Shown piece by piece: positions 16,892 through 25,580 of a stretch of 64,000 bases of DNA. The position numbers were made by a program, and so were the translations under genes. A model generated the notes under the pieces. The model did not search any database. It was not told where the DNA came from and saw only the letters and a list, made by a program, of their open reading frames with translations. This stretch comes from Sulfuricella sp. (GTDB lineage Bacteria; Pseudomonadota; Gammaproteobacteria; Burkholderiales; Sulfuricellaceae). The stretch's first letter is position 1; each line of letters opens with the position of its first letter. The stretch covers positions 62,001 to 126,000 of the forward strand of contig JBAZID010000005.1 in NCBI GenBank assembly GCA_041651995.1, given 5' to 3'.

Positions 16892-17725
16892 ATGACGCCC
16901 GACCAGTATTGCCAGGAAAAGGCTGCCAGCAGCGGTTCCAGCTTTTACAACAGCTTCCGCTTCCTGCCGCAGCAGAAACGTCAGGCCATCACCGCGCTAT
17001 ATGCCTTTTGCCGCGAAGTTGACGATGTTGTCGACGAATGCCATGAGCCTCAGGTTGCTCACGCCAAGCTCGCCTGGTGGCGCGAGGAAATCTCCCACAC
17101 CTTTGCCGGCAAGCCCCACCACCTGGTCGGCCAGGCGCTACAGCCAGCCATTCGCGCCTATGACCTCCCGATGGAGCAGTTTTTCGAGATTATCGACGGC
17201 ATGGAAATGGACTTGAACAGCAACCGCTATGCCGACTTCAAGGCCTTGCAGCTCTATTGCTACCGGGTTGCAAGCGTGGTCGGACTCCTGGCGGCGGCAA
17301 TATTCGGTTACAGCAACCGCCAGACCACAAAATATGCGCACGATCTCGGCCTGGCTTTCCAGCTCACCAATATCATCCGCGACGTGGGGGAGGATGCGCG
17401 CCGCAATCGCATCTATTTGCCACTCGATGAATTGCAGCAATTTGGCGTGAACGAGGCCGACATCCTGCAAAGCAGGGAAACCGAAGAATTTACCAGGCTG
17501 ATGGCGTTCCAGATCAAGCGCGCCAGGCAATATTATAGCCAGGCCATGGCTGAACTGCCTGCGGAAGACCGCAAGACCCAGATGCCGGGGCTGATCATGG
17601 CAGCAATCTACCAGACCTTGCTGGATGAAATCGAAGCCGATGGCTGCCACGTCCTGAAGCAGAAAACCTCCCTGCCTCCACTACGCAAGCTCTGGATCGC
17701 CTGGCGGACATGGCTGAAGAGTTAG
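16892..17725 (+). CDS. hpnD: Presqualene diphosphate synthase HpnD
   Basis: 277 residues, second squalene/phytoene synthase-family gene of the operon. It has the substrate-binding motifs DDVVDE and RDVGEDARRNRIYLP and the conserved YCYRVASVVGLL. It should condense two farnesyl diphosphates to presqualene diphosphate, which HpnC then uses. It starts two bases after the hpnC stop and overlaps hpnE by 16 bases, which implies coupled translation. Confidence 0.94.
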   Translation: MTPDQYCQEKAASSGSSFYNSFRFLPQQKRQAITALYAFCREVDDVVDECHEPQVAHAKLAWWREEISHTFAGKPHHLVGQALQPAIRAYDLPMEQFFEIIDGMEMDLNSNRYADFKALQLYCYRVASVVGLLAAAIFGYSNRQTTKYAHDLGLAFQLTNIIRDVGEDARRNRIYLPLDELQQFGVNEADILQSRETEEFTRLMAFQIKRARQYYSQAMAELPAEDRKTQMPGLIMAAIYQTLLDEIEADGCHVLKQKTSLPPLRKLWIAWRTWLKS

Positions 17726-19008
17726 GACGGGCAGCCGTCATCGGCTGTGGCTTTGCCGGCATTGCCGCTGCGGTAAAACTTGCAGAATGCGGCATCCCGG
17801 TAACGCTGTTCGAAGCTGGAAAAGTGCTGGGTGGACGCGCACGTGGTGTCGATTATCACGGCATCCGGCTGGATAACGGCCAGCACATTCTGCTCGGCGC
17901 CTACCACGAAACGCTGAGCCTGATGGACGGCGTCGGTGTGCGAGATGCGGTACTGCGCCTGCCGCTGGCGCTTTCCGTACCCGGCCAGTTCGCACTCAGG
18001 GCTCCTGCCCTGCCTGCCCCGTTTCACCTGCTGCTGGGATTGCTGAATGCGCGGGGGCTACCGTTCAGCGAGCGCTCTTCCGCCATCCGCTTTGCGCTCA
18101 GACTCAGGCTCATGGGTTTTCGCCTGGCTCGGGACACCAGCGTGGCCAGCCTGCTGGCCCGGCACGGCCAGGACGGCAATATCGGCCGCCTGCTGTGGGA
18201 GCCGCTATGCCTGGCCGCTCTCAACACCCCCATGGATCAGGCGTCAGCACAGGTTTTCCTGAATGTGCTGCGCGACAGCTTCAGCCATGCGCGCAGCGAT
18301 AGCGACCTGGTGCTGCCGCGCGTCAACCTGTCCGCATTGCTGCCTGATGCCGCAGCAAGCCATATCCGTAACCGGGGTGGAAAAATCCTGACCGGTTTCC
18401 GCATCAGGCAGGTTGATGCCGTCAATCAGGGCTTCACCCTGCACTGGGCAGGCGGATCGGAAATGTTCAGCCATGTCATTTGCGCCACGGCCCCCCGGCA
18501 CGCCCTGCCGCTGATTTCCGCACTTCCCGGGCTTGCACCGGCTGCCGGATTGATACGGAAATTTTCCTACCAGCCCATTGCCACGATTTACCTGCAATAT
18601 CCGGAACAGGTACAGCTACCGCAACCCATGCTGGGCTTGAGCGGCGGATGGGGACAATGGGTGTTTGATCATGGTCAGACGCATGGCACCCCCGGCTTGC
18701 TGGCGGTAATCATCAGCACAGAAGGCGACTGGCAGCACGTCCCGGCAGAGCAGATGGCAGCCCGGATCGCCGCCGAGTTGAAGCAGGTTTTCGAGTTGAC
18801 CGAACCGCTCTGGCACAAGGTGATTGTAGAAAAACGCGCCACTTTCGCGTGCGCTGTCGGGACGGAGCGTCCGGATCAGAAAACAGGCCTGAAAAATTTC
18901 TACCTTGCGGGTGACTATACCGCGAGTGATTACCCCGCCACCATCGAGAGCGCGGTGCGCAGCGGGGTGAAATGCGCTGCGCTGGTCTCGGAGGCAATCA
19001 GTAACTGA
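17710..19008 (+). CDS. hpnE: Hydroxysqualene dehydroxylase HpnE
   Basis: 432 residues, FAD-dependent amine-oxidase/desaturase-like protein. It begins with a dinucleotide-binding motif, VIGCGFAGIAAAVKLAE, followed by GGRARG. A C-terminal FAD motif (FYLAGDYTASDYPATIESAVRSG) is typical of the squalene-associated branch. It reduces hydroxysqualene to squalene. It converges on thrC with only five bases between stops. Confidence 0.93.
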   Translation: MAEELGRAAVIGCGFAGIAAAVKLAECGIPVTLFEAGKVLGGRARGVDYHGIRLDNGQHILLGAYHETLSLMDGVGVRDAVLRLPLALSVPGQFALRAPALPAPFHLLLGLLNARGLPFSERSSAIRFALRLRLMGFRLARDTSVASLLARHGQDGNIGRLLWEPLCLAALNTPMDQASAQVFLNVLRDSFSHARSDSDLVLPRVNLSALLPDAAASHIRNRGGKILTGFRIRQVDAVNQGFTLHWAGGSEMFSHVICATAPRHALPLISALPGLAPAAGLIRKFSYQPIATIYLQYPEQVQLPQPMLGLSGGWGQWVFDHGQTHGTPGLLAVIISTEGDWQHVPAEQMAARIAAELKQVFELTEPLWHKVIVEKRATFACAVGTERPDQKTGLKNFYLAGDYTASDYPATIESAVRSGVKCAALVSEAISN

Positions 19009-19013
19009 TCGAT

Positions 19014-20417
19014 TTAGCCGCAATGGGCAACGATAAAACGTTTTACCGCATCGGCGCTTGAATCCATGACTTCGTAGCGCTGTGGCCGTTTTTCAAGGTC
19101 TGCCAGTTCGGCGGGACGCTCGGGATCACACCCCAGCGCCTCGCGTATGGTTTCTTCAAATTTGGCCGGCAAGGCAGTTTCCAGGCACACCAGCGGGATG
19201 CCCGCTTCACGGTGTTCCAGGCCCACCTTGACGCCATCGGCGGTATGGGTGTCGATCATCACGCCATATTTCTGGTAAATGTGGCGAATGGTTGCGAGGC
19301 GGTTGGCATGACTGCTCTCGCCGGAGGTGAAGCCGAAGTCCTTTACCCGGGCAAAATACGGGGTAGCGGAAAGGTCGAAACTGCTGCCGCCATCCACCTT
19401 CTGCCAAAGCTCCTTGACCACCGCCGGGTCACGACCCACCAGGTCGTAAACAAAGCGCTCGAAATTGGACGCTTTTGAAATGTCCATGGAAGGGCTGCTG
19501 GTGTGGCGTGTTTCCGGGCGGGGGCGGTATGCGCCGGTGCGAAAAAACTCGTCCAGCACGTCATTTTCGTTGGTGGCGACGATCAGCTTGCGGATCGGCA
19601 AGCCCATTTCCTTGGCGATGTGACCGGCGCAAACATTGCCGAAATTGCCCGAGGGTACCGAGAACGACACTTCCTCGTCATTACTCCGCGTCACCGCAAA
19701 ATAAGCCTTGAAGTAGTACACCACCTGGGCTGTGACGCGCGCCCAGTTGATCGAATTCACCGCGCCGATCTTGTGTCTGGCCTTGAATTCCAGATCGTTG
19801 GAAACGGCCTTGACGATGTCCTGGCAGTCGTCGAACACGCCTTTAACGGCAATATTGAATATGTTCGGGTCCTGCAGCGAAAACATTTGCGCGGTCTGGA
19901 ACGGGCTCATCTTGCCCTGCGGCGAGAGCATGAATACTTTCACCCTGTGCTTGCCGCGCATGGCGTATTCCGCCGCACTGCCGGTGTCGCCGGAGGTCGC
20001 GCCGAGAATATTGATCTCGGCATTTTCCTGTTCCAGCACATACTCGAACAGGTTGCCGAGCAACTGCATCGCCACGTCCTTGAAGGCCAGCGTCGGGCCG
20101 TTGGACAGGCCGAGAATGTGCAGGCCCGGCTCCAGCGTTTTGACCGGCGTAATGTCTTCGCTGCGGAATATATCGGCAGTGTAGGTTTTATCGACAATCG
20201 CCCTGAGATCGGCAGCAGGGATATCGTCGGCAAAGCGGCGAATCACCTCGAATGCCAGGTCACGGTAATTCATGCCGCGCATGGCTGCCAGTTCATCCTT
20301 GCTCAGCCGTGGGTAGGCGTCTGGAATGGTCAGGCCGCCATCGGTGGCGAGGCCGCCAAGCAGGATTTCGGTGAAGGTTTTGGGCGGCATGCCGCCGCGG
20401 GTACTCAAATATTTCAT
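19014..20417 (-). CDS. thrC: Threonine synthase
   Basis: 467 residues, PLP-dependent fold type II. The start MKYLSTRGG at 20417 matches the family N terminus and has GAGG ten bases upstream; the frame also opens three codons earlier. The PLP lysine is in PTLAFKDVAMQ; GATSGDTGSAAEYA binds the cofactor phosphate. It converts O-phosphohomoserine to threonine. hom lies directly upstream on the same strand, separated by a palindromic repeat, so the two probably form an operon. Confidence 0.95.
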   Translation of the reverse strand: MKYLSTRGGMPPKTFTEILLGGLATDGGLTIPDAYPRLSKDELAAMRGMNYRDLAFEVIRRFADDIPAADLRAIVDKTYTADIFRSEDITPVKTLEPGLHILGLSNGPTLAFKDVAMQLLGNLFEYVLEQENAEINILGATSGDTGSAAEYAMRGKHRVKVFMLSPQGKMSPFQTAQMFSLQDPNIFNIAVKGVFDDCQDIVKAVSNDLEFKARHKIGAVNSINWARVTAQVVYYFKAYFAVTRSNDEEVSFSVPSGNFGNVCAGHIAKEMGLPIRKLIVATNENDVLDEFFRTGAYRPRPETRHTSSPSMDISKASNFERFVYDLVGRDPAVVKELWQKVDGGSSFDLSATPYFARVKDFGFTSGESSHANRLATIRHIYQKYGVMIDTHTADGVKVGLEHREAGIPLVCLETALPAKFEETIREALGCDPERPAELADLEKRPQRYEVMDSSADAVKRFIVAHCG

Positions 20418-20431
20418 GGTCTTCATGCCTC

Positions 20432-20501
20432 GTAGGGTGGGTTAGCGCAGCGTAACCCGCCATCAACGGTGGGTTACGGCCTGCGGCCTAACCCACCCTA
20501 C
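20432..20501. repeat. Palindromic dispersed repeat (GTAGGGTGGGTTAG type)
   Basis: GTAGGGTGGGTTAG (20432-20445) and CTAACCCACCCTAC (20488-20501) form a perfect 14-bp inverted repeat, with GTAACCC and GGGTTAC paired inside. It fills the hom-thrC gap. It belongs to the same repeat type as 12188-12331. It could act as an RNA-stabilising hairpin in a polycistronic message. Confidence 0.8.
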
Positions 20502-20506
20502 ATAAA

Positions 20507-21820
20507 TCAAGCGTTCAGTTCTTCCAGCCGGATGCGCGTCACCTTGTCGGCGATGGTCGGCAGCGCCTCGATTTTGGCAATCGCCTGGTTGATGGCTTTT
20601 TCCACGGTCAGGTGGGTAAGCAGGATCACGTCAACCAGTTCCTCCCCTTCCCTCGGTTCCTTCTGGATCATGGCATCGATGGAGATACCCAGATCGGCCA
20701 GGATACGCGTTACGTCGGCCAGCACACCCGGCTTGTCAAAGGCCTTGAGGCGCAGGTAGTAGGAGGTATGAACTTCCTCGATCGGCAGAATCGGCGCGTT
20801 GGACAGGGCATCAGGCTGGAAGGCCAGATGCGGCACGCGGTTTTCCGGATCGGAGGTCAACATCCGGGTCACGTCCACCAGATCTGCCACCACGGCGGAA
20901 GCGGTCGGCTCGGCACCGGCACCGCGGCCGTAATACATGGTCGCGCCCACGGCATCGCCCTTCACCAGCACCGCGTTCATCACGCCTTCGACATTGGCGA
21001 TCAGGCGGTTGGCGGGGATCAGGCAGGGATGCACGCGCAGTTCAATGCCCTTGTCGGTACGCTTGGTGATACCCAGCAACTTGATGCGGTAACCCAGTTG
21101 CTCGGCGTAGGAAATATCTTCCCTGGTGAGTTTGGAGATGCCTTCGGTGTAGGCCTTGTCGAACTGCATCGGAATGCCAAAACCGATGGCGGACATGATC
21201 ATCAGCTTGTGGGCTGCGTCGATGCCCTCGATATCGAAGGTCGGGTCGGCCTCGGCATAGCCGAGTTCCTGCGCCTGCTTGAGCACGGTGTCAAAGGCCA
21301 GGCCCTTGTCGCGCATTTCCGAGAGGATGAAGTTGGTGGTGCCGTTGATGATGCCGGCGATCCATTCGATGCGGTTGGCGGAGAGGCCCTCGCGCAGCGC
21401 CTTGATGACTGGAATACCGCCGGCGACCGCAGCCTCGAACGCCACGATCACGCCCTTGTCCTGCGCCGCCTTGAAAATCTCGTTGCCATGCACCGCCAGC
21501 AGGGCCTTGTTGGCAGTCACCACGTGCTTGCCATTGGCGATGGCCTTCATGACCAGTTCCCTGGCCAGGGTAGTGCCGCCGATCAGTTCCACCACGATGT
21601 CGATATCGGGGTTGTCCACCACGTCCATGGGATTGGTAGTGATGGCCAGCTCATTGCCGGCGAACTTGCGCGCTTTATCCAGATCGCGCACCGCTGCCAT
21701 GGTGACGCGAATCTCGCGCCCGGCGCGGCGGGTAATTTCCCCGGCATTGCGGCGCAATACGGTAAGCGTTCCGCCGCCGACGGTGCCAAGGCCTAACAGT
21801 CCTACGTTGATGGGTTTCAT
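20507..21820 (-). CDS. hom: Homoserine dehydrogenase
   Basis: 437 residues. The N-terminal NAD(P) motif is VGLLGLGTVGGGT; the catalytic domain contains GIINGTTNFILSEM and YAEADPTFDIEGIDAAHK. A C-terminal ACT domain (SYYLRLKAFDKPGVLADVTRIL) is the usual site of threonine feedback inhibition. It reduces aspartate semialdehyde to homoserine. It lies upstream of thrC and downstream of an AlaT-type aminotransferase on the same strand, a common betaproteobacterial order. Confidence 0.96.
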   Translation of the reverse strand: MKPINVGLLGLGTVGGGTLTVLRRNAGEITRRAGREIRVTMAAVRDLDKARKFAGNELAITTNPMDVVDNPDIDIVVELIGGTTLARELVMKAIANGKHVVTANKALLAVHGNEIFKAAQDKGVIVAFEAAVAGGIPVIKALREGLSANRIEWIAGIINGTTNFILSEMRDKGLAFDTVLKQAQELGYAEADPTFDIEGIDAAHKLMIMSAIGFGIPMQFDKAYTEGISKLTREDISYAEQLGYRIKLLGITKRTDKGIELRVHPCLIPANRLIANVEGVMNAVLVKGDAVGATMYYGRGAGAEPTASAVVADLVDVTRMLTSDPENRVPHLAFQPDALSNAPILPIEEVHTSYYLRLKAFDKPGVLADVTRILADLGISIDAMIQKEPREGEELVDVILLTHLTVEKAINQAIAKIEALPTIADKVTRIRLEELNA

Positions 21821-21854
21821 ATATAGCTCTGGTTAAATCAAAAATATAAATCTT

Positions 21855-21945
21855 GTGAGGGGTTAGGAGTGAGGGGTGAGGAGGAAAATCAAAGGCACGC
21901 ACCAAACCCGGTTTTTCTCCTCACCCCTCACCCCTAACCCCTCAC
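21855..21945. repeat. Inverted repeat of GTGAGGGGTTAGG units
   Basis: A G-rich arm (GTGAGGGGTTAGGAGTGAGG..., 21855-21887) and its near-perfect complement (21912-21945) can fold into a long stem in the alaT-hom gap. Each arm is itself built of short GTGAGGG/GTTAGGG units. It has no coding potential and no T-run marking it as a simple terminator. Confidence 0.7.
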
Positions 21946-21948
21946 CTC

Positions 21949-23175
21949 TTAAGAGCCATGCTGCTTGCGGTAATGCCCAAGGAAGCGCGCAATGCGGCCG
22001 ATGGCTTCCTGCAGATCGTCCACGTTGGGCAGGAACACCACGCGGAAATGGTCTGGCGTCGGCCAGTTGAAGCCACTGCCCTGCACCAGCAGCACCTTTT
22101 CTTCCAGCAGCAGCTCAAGGATGAATTCCTGATCGTTGTCGATCGGGTACATTTTCGGGTCAAGGCGCGGGAACAGATACATCGCCCCCTGCGGCTTGAC
22201 GCAGGTGACACCGGGAATCGCGGTCAGCATCTCCCAGGCCAGATCGCGCTGGCGGCACAGGCGGCCGGTAGGCGCCACCAGATCGTCAATGCTCTGATAG
22301 CCGCCGAGAGCAGTCTGGATGGCATACTGCGCCGGCGCATTGGAGCACAGGCGCATCGAGGCCAGCATGGTGAGGCCCTCGATGTAATCCCTGGCATGGC
22401 GTTTCTCGCCGGACACCACCAGCCAGCCGGCGCGGTAACCCGCGGCGCGGTAATTTTTCGACAAACCGTTGAAGGTGATGAACAATATGTCATCAGCCAG
22501 TGAAGCAATGGAGGTATGCTGCGCCCCGTCGTACAGCACCTTGTCGTAAATCTCGTCCGAATAGACGATAAGCTGGTGCTGGCGTGCAATCTCGACCACC
22601 TCCTGCAACAACTCCACGGGATACAGGGCGCCAGTCGGATTGTTGGGGTTGATCAGCACGATGGCCCGGGTCTTGGGCGTGATCTTGCCACGAATATCGT
22701 CCAGATCGGGCAGCCAGCCAGCCGCCTCGTCGCACACATAATGGCGTGGCGTGCCACCGGCCAGGGTCACGGCAGCAGTCCACAGGGGATAATCCGGCAT
22801 CGGCAGCAGCACTTCGTCGCCATTATTCAGCAGCGCCTGCATCGCCATCACGATCAGCTCGGACACACCGTTGCCGATGTAAATATCCTCGATCTGCACA
22901 TCGCGGATGTTCTTCTGCTGGGTGTAGTGCATCACCGCCTTGCGCGCGGAGAACAGACCCTTGGAATCGGTATAGCCGGAGGCATTGGGCAGGTTGATGA
23001 TGACGTCGTGGACAATCTCTTCCGGGGTCTCGAAGCCGAACTGCGCGGGGTTGCCAATATTCAGCTTGATCACGCGATGGCCATCTTCCTCCATCTGCCG
23101 CGCGCGAGCCAGCACCGGGCCACGGATGTCGTAGCAGACATTATTGAGCTTGCTGGATTTGAGTACGGGCTGCAC
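21949..23175 (-). CDS. alaT: Alanine transaminase-type aminotransferase
   Basis: 408 residues, PLP fold type I. The N terminus KLNNVCYDIRGPVLARAR and KLNIGNPAQFGF match AlaA/AlaT-type enzymes that make alanine from pyruvate and glutamate. The PLP lysine is in NGLSKNYRAAGYRAGW; NPNNPTGALY and YSDEIYDKVLYDG are also conserved. The start is GTG with AAGGA ten bases upstream. It precedes hom and thrC on the same strand, separated by an inverted repeat. Confidence 0.88.
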   Translation of the reverse strand: MQPVLKSSKLNNVCYDIRGPVLARARQMEEDGHRVIKLNIGNPAQFGFETPEEIVHDVIINLPNASGYTDSKGLFSARKAVMHYTQQKNIRDVQIEDIYIGNGVSELIVMAMQALLNNGDEVLLPMPDYPLWTAAVTLAGGTPRHYVCDEAAGWLPDLDDIRGKITPKTRAIVLINPNNPTGALYPVELLQEVVEIARQHQLIVYSDEIYDKVLYDGAQHTSIASLADDILFITFNGLSKNYRAAGYRAGWLVVSGEKRHARDYIEGLTMLASMRLCSNAPAQYAIQTALGGYQSIDDLVAPTGRLCRQRDLAWEMLTAIPGVTCVKPQGAMYLFPRLDPKMYPIDNDQEFILELLLEEKVLLVQGSGFNWPTPDHFRVVFLPNVDDLQEAIGRIARFLGHYRKQHGS

Positions 23176-23268
23176 GGTATCCGGGTCCTTGTCGCGCTGA
23201 TTCTGCTATCAGCAAAAAGGTTATAATCTTACAAGACCACGCCACTCCCCGCAATTGGAACAGCCGCA

Positions 23269-23637
23269 ATGAAACTGCATCTTCAGACCATCAGCCATAT
23301 CCATCTTTTTACTGCTTACGACACGGATTACGTTGCCGTCAACGGTGTTCGCCATGAAAAAAGCCTGATTGTGTTGCCCGGACAACTTATTACCGAATGG
23401 CAACCGCTTGCCCCGGAGGCCATGACAGCAGAGCATTTCAGCGTACTTGCCGGGCTGGAACTGGAAATTTTACTGCTCGGCACCGGACCCAGGCTGCGCT
23501 TCCCATCGCCGCGCCTGATCCATGCGCTGGCGCAGCAGGGAATCGGATTGGAAACCATGGATACCTTTGCCGCCTGCCGCACTTACAATATTCTCGCGGG
23601 AGAAGGCAGGAAAGTCGCGGCGGCGCTGGTTATTTAG
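23269..23637 (+). CDS. Mth938-like (DUF498) protein
   Basis: 122 residues. LLGTGPRLRFPS and METMDTFAACRTYNIL-type segments (here LETMDTFAACRTYNIL) mark the Mth938/NDUFAF3-like family. The bacterial function is not established; the mitochondrial relative assists complex I assembly. It is divergent from alaT, and its stop codon merges into a 13-unit heptamer repeat. Confidence 0.85.
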   Translation: MKLHLQTISHIHLFTAYDTDYVAVNGVRHEKSLIVLPGQLITEWQPLAPEAMTAEHFSVLAGLELEILLLGTGPRLRFPSPRLIHALAQQGIGLETMDTFAACRTYNILAGEGRKVAAALVI

Positions 23638-23727
23638 CTATCAGCTATCAGCTATCAGCTATCAGCTGACGGCTGACGGCTGACGGCTGACTGCTGACGG
23701 CTGACGGCTGACTGCTGACTGCTATCA
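23637..23727. repeat. Tandem heptanucleotide repeat, 13 units
   Basis: Thirteen consecutive 7-bp units read GCTATCA (x4), GCTGACG or GCTGACT (x8), then GCTATCA. They fill the gap between the converging DUF498 and nucleotidase genes almost exactly, from the last base of one stop codon to two bases before the other. It is a minisatellite-like array and a plausible strain-typing locus. It is not a CRISPR: there are no spacers. Confidence 0.9.
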
Positions 23728-23729
23728 GC

Positions 23730-24380
23730 TCAAGGAAGAATATCGCGAAAATCCCTGATCGCGGCAAAGTCCCCGACATCCTTTTCCGGCAGGCGCGTAT
23801 CGGGTCGATACACCGCCAGCAGGTGCGAGATACCGTAACCCCGCGCCGAACGCAGCACCGGCAAGCTGTCATCCACCAGCAAGGTCGCCTCGGGCTTGAA
23901 TGGCTCAACAGCCTGCAGCTTTTCCCAGAAATCCGGATGCTCCTTGGGAAGGCCCAAATCGTGGGCGCAGATCACTGCATCAAAATAACCACGCAGACTG
24001 GTTCGTTCCATTTTCAGAGCCAGGCTTTTGTGGTGGGCATTGGTCACCAGCACCACTCTTTTTTTCGTCTGGCGCAATGCCCGCAGGAAACTTTCCACAT
24101 GCGGATGCACCGCGATGAGGTGTGCGACTTCCTCCTTGAGGTGCGCAATATCCAGCTGCAATTCACGGCTCCAGTAATCGACGCAATACCAGTTCATCGT
24201 TCCCGCCACGTTCTGGTAGCGCGGCGTGAGCGCATCCTGCCCCGCTTCATGGCTCAGCCCATGTTTCTCGGCGTAACACCGGGGGACATGCGTCAGCCAG
24301 AAATGGTTGTCGAAATGCAGGTCGAGCAAGGTGCCGTCCATATCCAGAAACACGCTGTCTATTCGAGTCCAGTCAATCAT
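23730..24380 (-). CDS. HAD-family GMP/IMP nucleotidase (YrfG-like)
   Basis: 216 residues. HAD motif I is VFLDMDGTLLDLHFDN, motif II VVLVTNAHHKS, motif III LGLPKEHPDFW and motif IV TLLVDDSLPVL. The LDLHFDNHFW segment and overall length match the YrfG group, which dephosphorylates purine nucleotides. The start MIDWTRIDS at 24380 has GGAGG eleven bases upstream; the longer frame would translate it. Confidence 0.85.
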   Translation of the reverse strand: MIDWTRIDSVFLDMDGTLLDLHFDNHFWLTHVPRCYAEKHGLSHEAGQDALTPRYQNVAGTMNWYCVDYWSRELQLDIAHLKEEVAHLIAVHPHVESFLRALRQTKKRVVLVTNAHHKSLALKMERTSLRGYFDAVICAHDLGLPKEHPDFWEKLQAVEPFKPEATLLVDDSLPVLRSARGYGISHLLAVYRPDTRLPEKDVGDFAAIRDFRDILP

Positions 24381-24421
24381 GAATTTTGAAGCCTCCATTT
24401 ACGCTCGCGCCTTGGGAAAAA

Positions 24422-24444
24422 CCTGAACAAGTGTGCACGGTCTT
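24422..24444. repeat. 23-bp dispersed repeat, copy 1
   Basis: CCTGAACAAGTGTGCACGG followed by TCTT is found identically at 47192-47214. The copy lies in the 276-bp divergent gap between the nucleotidase gene and cheR. That gap also holds a small hairpin (AACGC/GCGTT) before a T-run near 24450-24480. Function is unknown. Confidence 0.7.
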
Positions 24445-24656
24445 CCATAATGGCAACGCTACAAGTTGCGTTATTTTTTCATCCTGGCTGAGGATTTACA
24501 TGAATTTTTTTAATCTGCTATGCTTTCATGCCGTTGGCAGCCTGATTTAAATACAAATTCCCGAACAATTCCATTCACTTTCGATAAACAGGCTGCCGCA
24601 AGCACTGAGCTCACTGCCCACGCCAAATTAAATTTAAACCAAGCGACTTGAATCAC

Positions 24657-25502
24657 ATGGTAAACACAGAGCGAGAATTTCATTTCACCGACAAGGATTT
24701 CGAGGTGGTGTGCAAGCTGATTTACAGCCATGCGGGTATTGCACTCAATGCCAGCAAGAAGGACATGGTTTACAGCAGGCTCGCACGACGCCTGCGTGCC
24801 ACCGGCCTGAATACTTTCCACGACTACCTGCGCCTGCTGGAAAGCAATGACCACGCCGAGTGGCAGGCATTCACCAACGCCCTGACCACCAATCTCACCT
24901 CGTTCTTCCGTGAGCACCACCATTTCCCCATCCTGGCCGAGCACGTGCGCAAGCACAAGGACCACCACCCCATCAATCTGTGGTGCTCAGCCGCTTCGAC
25001 CGGAGAAGAGCCCTACTCCATGGCCATGACCATGGTTGATCTGTTCAATTCCTACACGCCACCAGTACGTATCATCGCCACTGACCTGGACACCAATGTG
25101 CTGGAAAAAGGCAAGGCTGGCATCTATCCCATGGAGCGGCTGGAAAAGCTGCCCGCCGACACGGTGAAACGCTTTTTCCTCAAGGGTGTCGGCCCGCAGG
25201 AGGGTTTCGCCAGTGTGCGGCCTGAGTTGCGCGACATGATCACTTTCCGCCAGATAAACCTGCTTCATGACAACTGGCCGCTACGCCCACCCTTTGATGC
25301 CATTTTCTGCCGCAATGTGATGATCTATTTCGACAAGCCGACTCAACTCCGGGTTCTGCAGAAATTCGTGCCGCTGCTGCGCCCCGATGGGCTCCTGTTT
25401 GCCGGCCATTCTGAAAGCTTCCACCAAGCCGCAGCGCACTTCAAACTCACCGGCAACACGGTGTACCAGGTTGCTGACAAAGTGCGGGCACATCATGGTT
25501 AA
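24657..25502 (+). CDS. CheR-type protein-glutamate O-methyltransferase
   Basis: 281 residues from the ATG at 24657. The N-terminal CheR helical domain precedes a SAM-binding domain with CSAASTGEEPYSMAM and AIFCRNVMIYFD, both diagnostic. It should methylate glutamates of a chemoreceptor-like protein, but no methyl-accepting protein, CheA or CheW is nearby. It leads a plus-strand set with cheB, a NarX-type kinase and a LuxR-type regulator, so it may serve an alternative, non-flagellar signalling route. Confidence 0.92.
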   Translation: MVNTEREFHFTDKDFEVVCKLIYSHAGIALNASKKDMVYSRLARRLRATGLNTFHDYLRLLESNDHAEWQAFTNALTTNLTSFFREHHHFPILAEHVRKHKDHHPINLWCSAASTGEEPYSMAMTMVDLFNSYTPPVRIIATDLDTNVLEKGKAGIYPMERLEKLPADTVKRFFLKGVGPQEGFASVRPELRDMITFRQINLLHDNWPLRPPFDAIFCRNVMIYFDKPTQLRVLQKFVPLLRPDGLLFAGHSESFHQAAAHFKLTGNTVYQVADKVRAHHG

Positions 25503-25580
25503 ATGCAATTATCAGGAGCCCCCAAGCCACGAAGCGTTATTTTTTCCGCCATTTGAATAACGCCGAAACCCGATACAAAA

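Noticed and set aside
20612..21796. 394-codon plus-strand open frame opposite hom
   Set aside because: His/Gln/Gly/Asp-rich shadow of homoserine dehydrogenase.
23637..23727. Possible CRISPR array
   Set aside because: Seven-base direct tandem units with no spacers.
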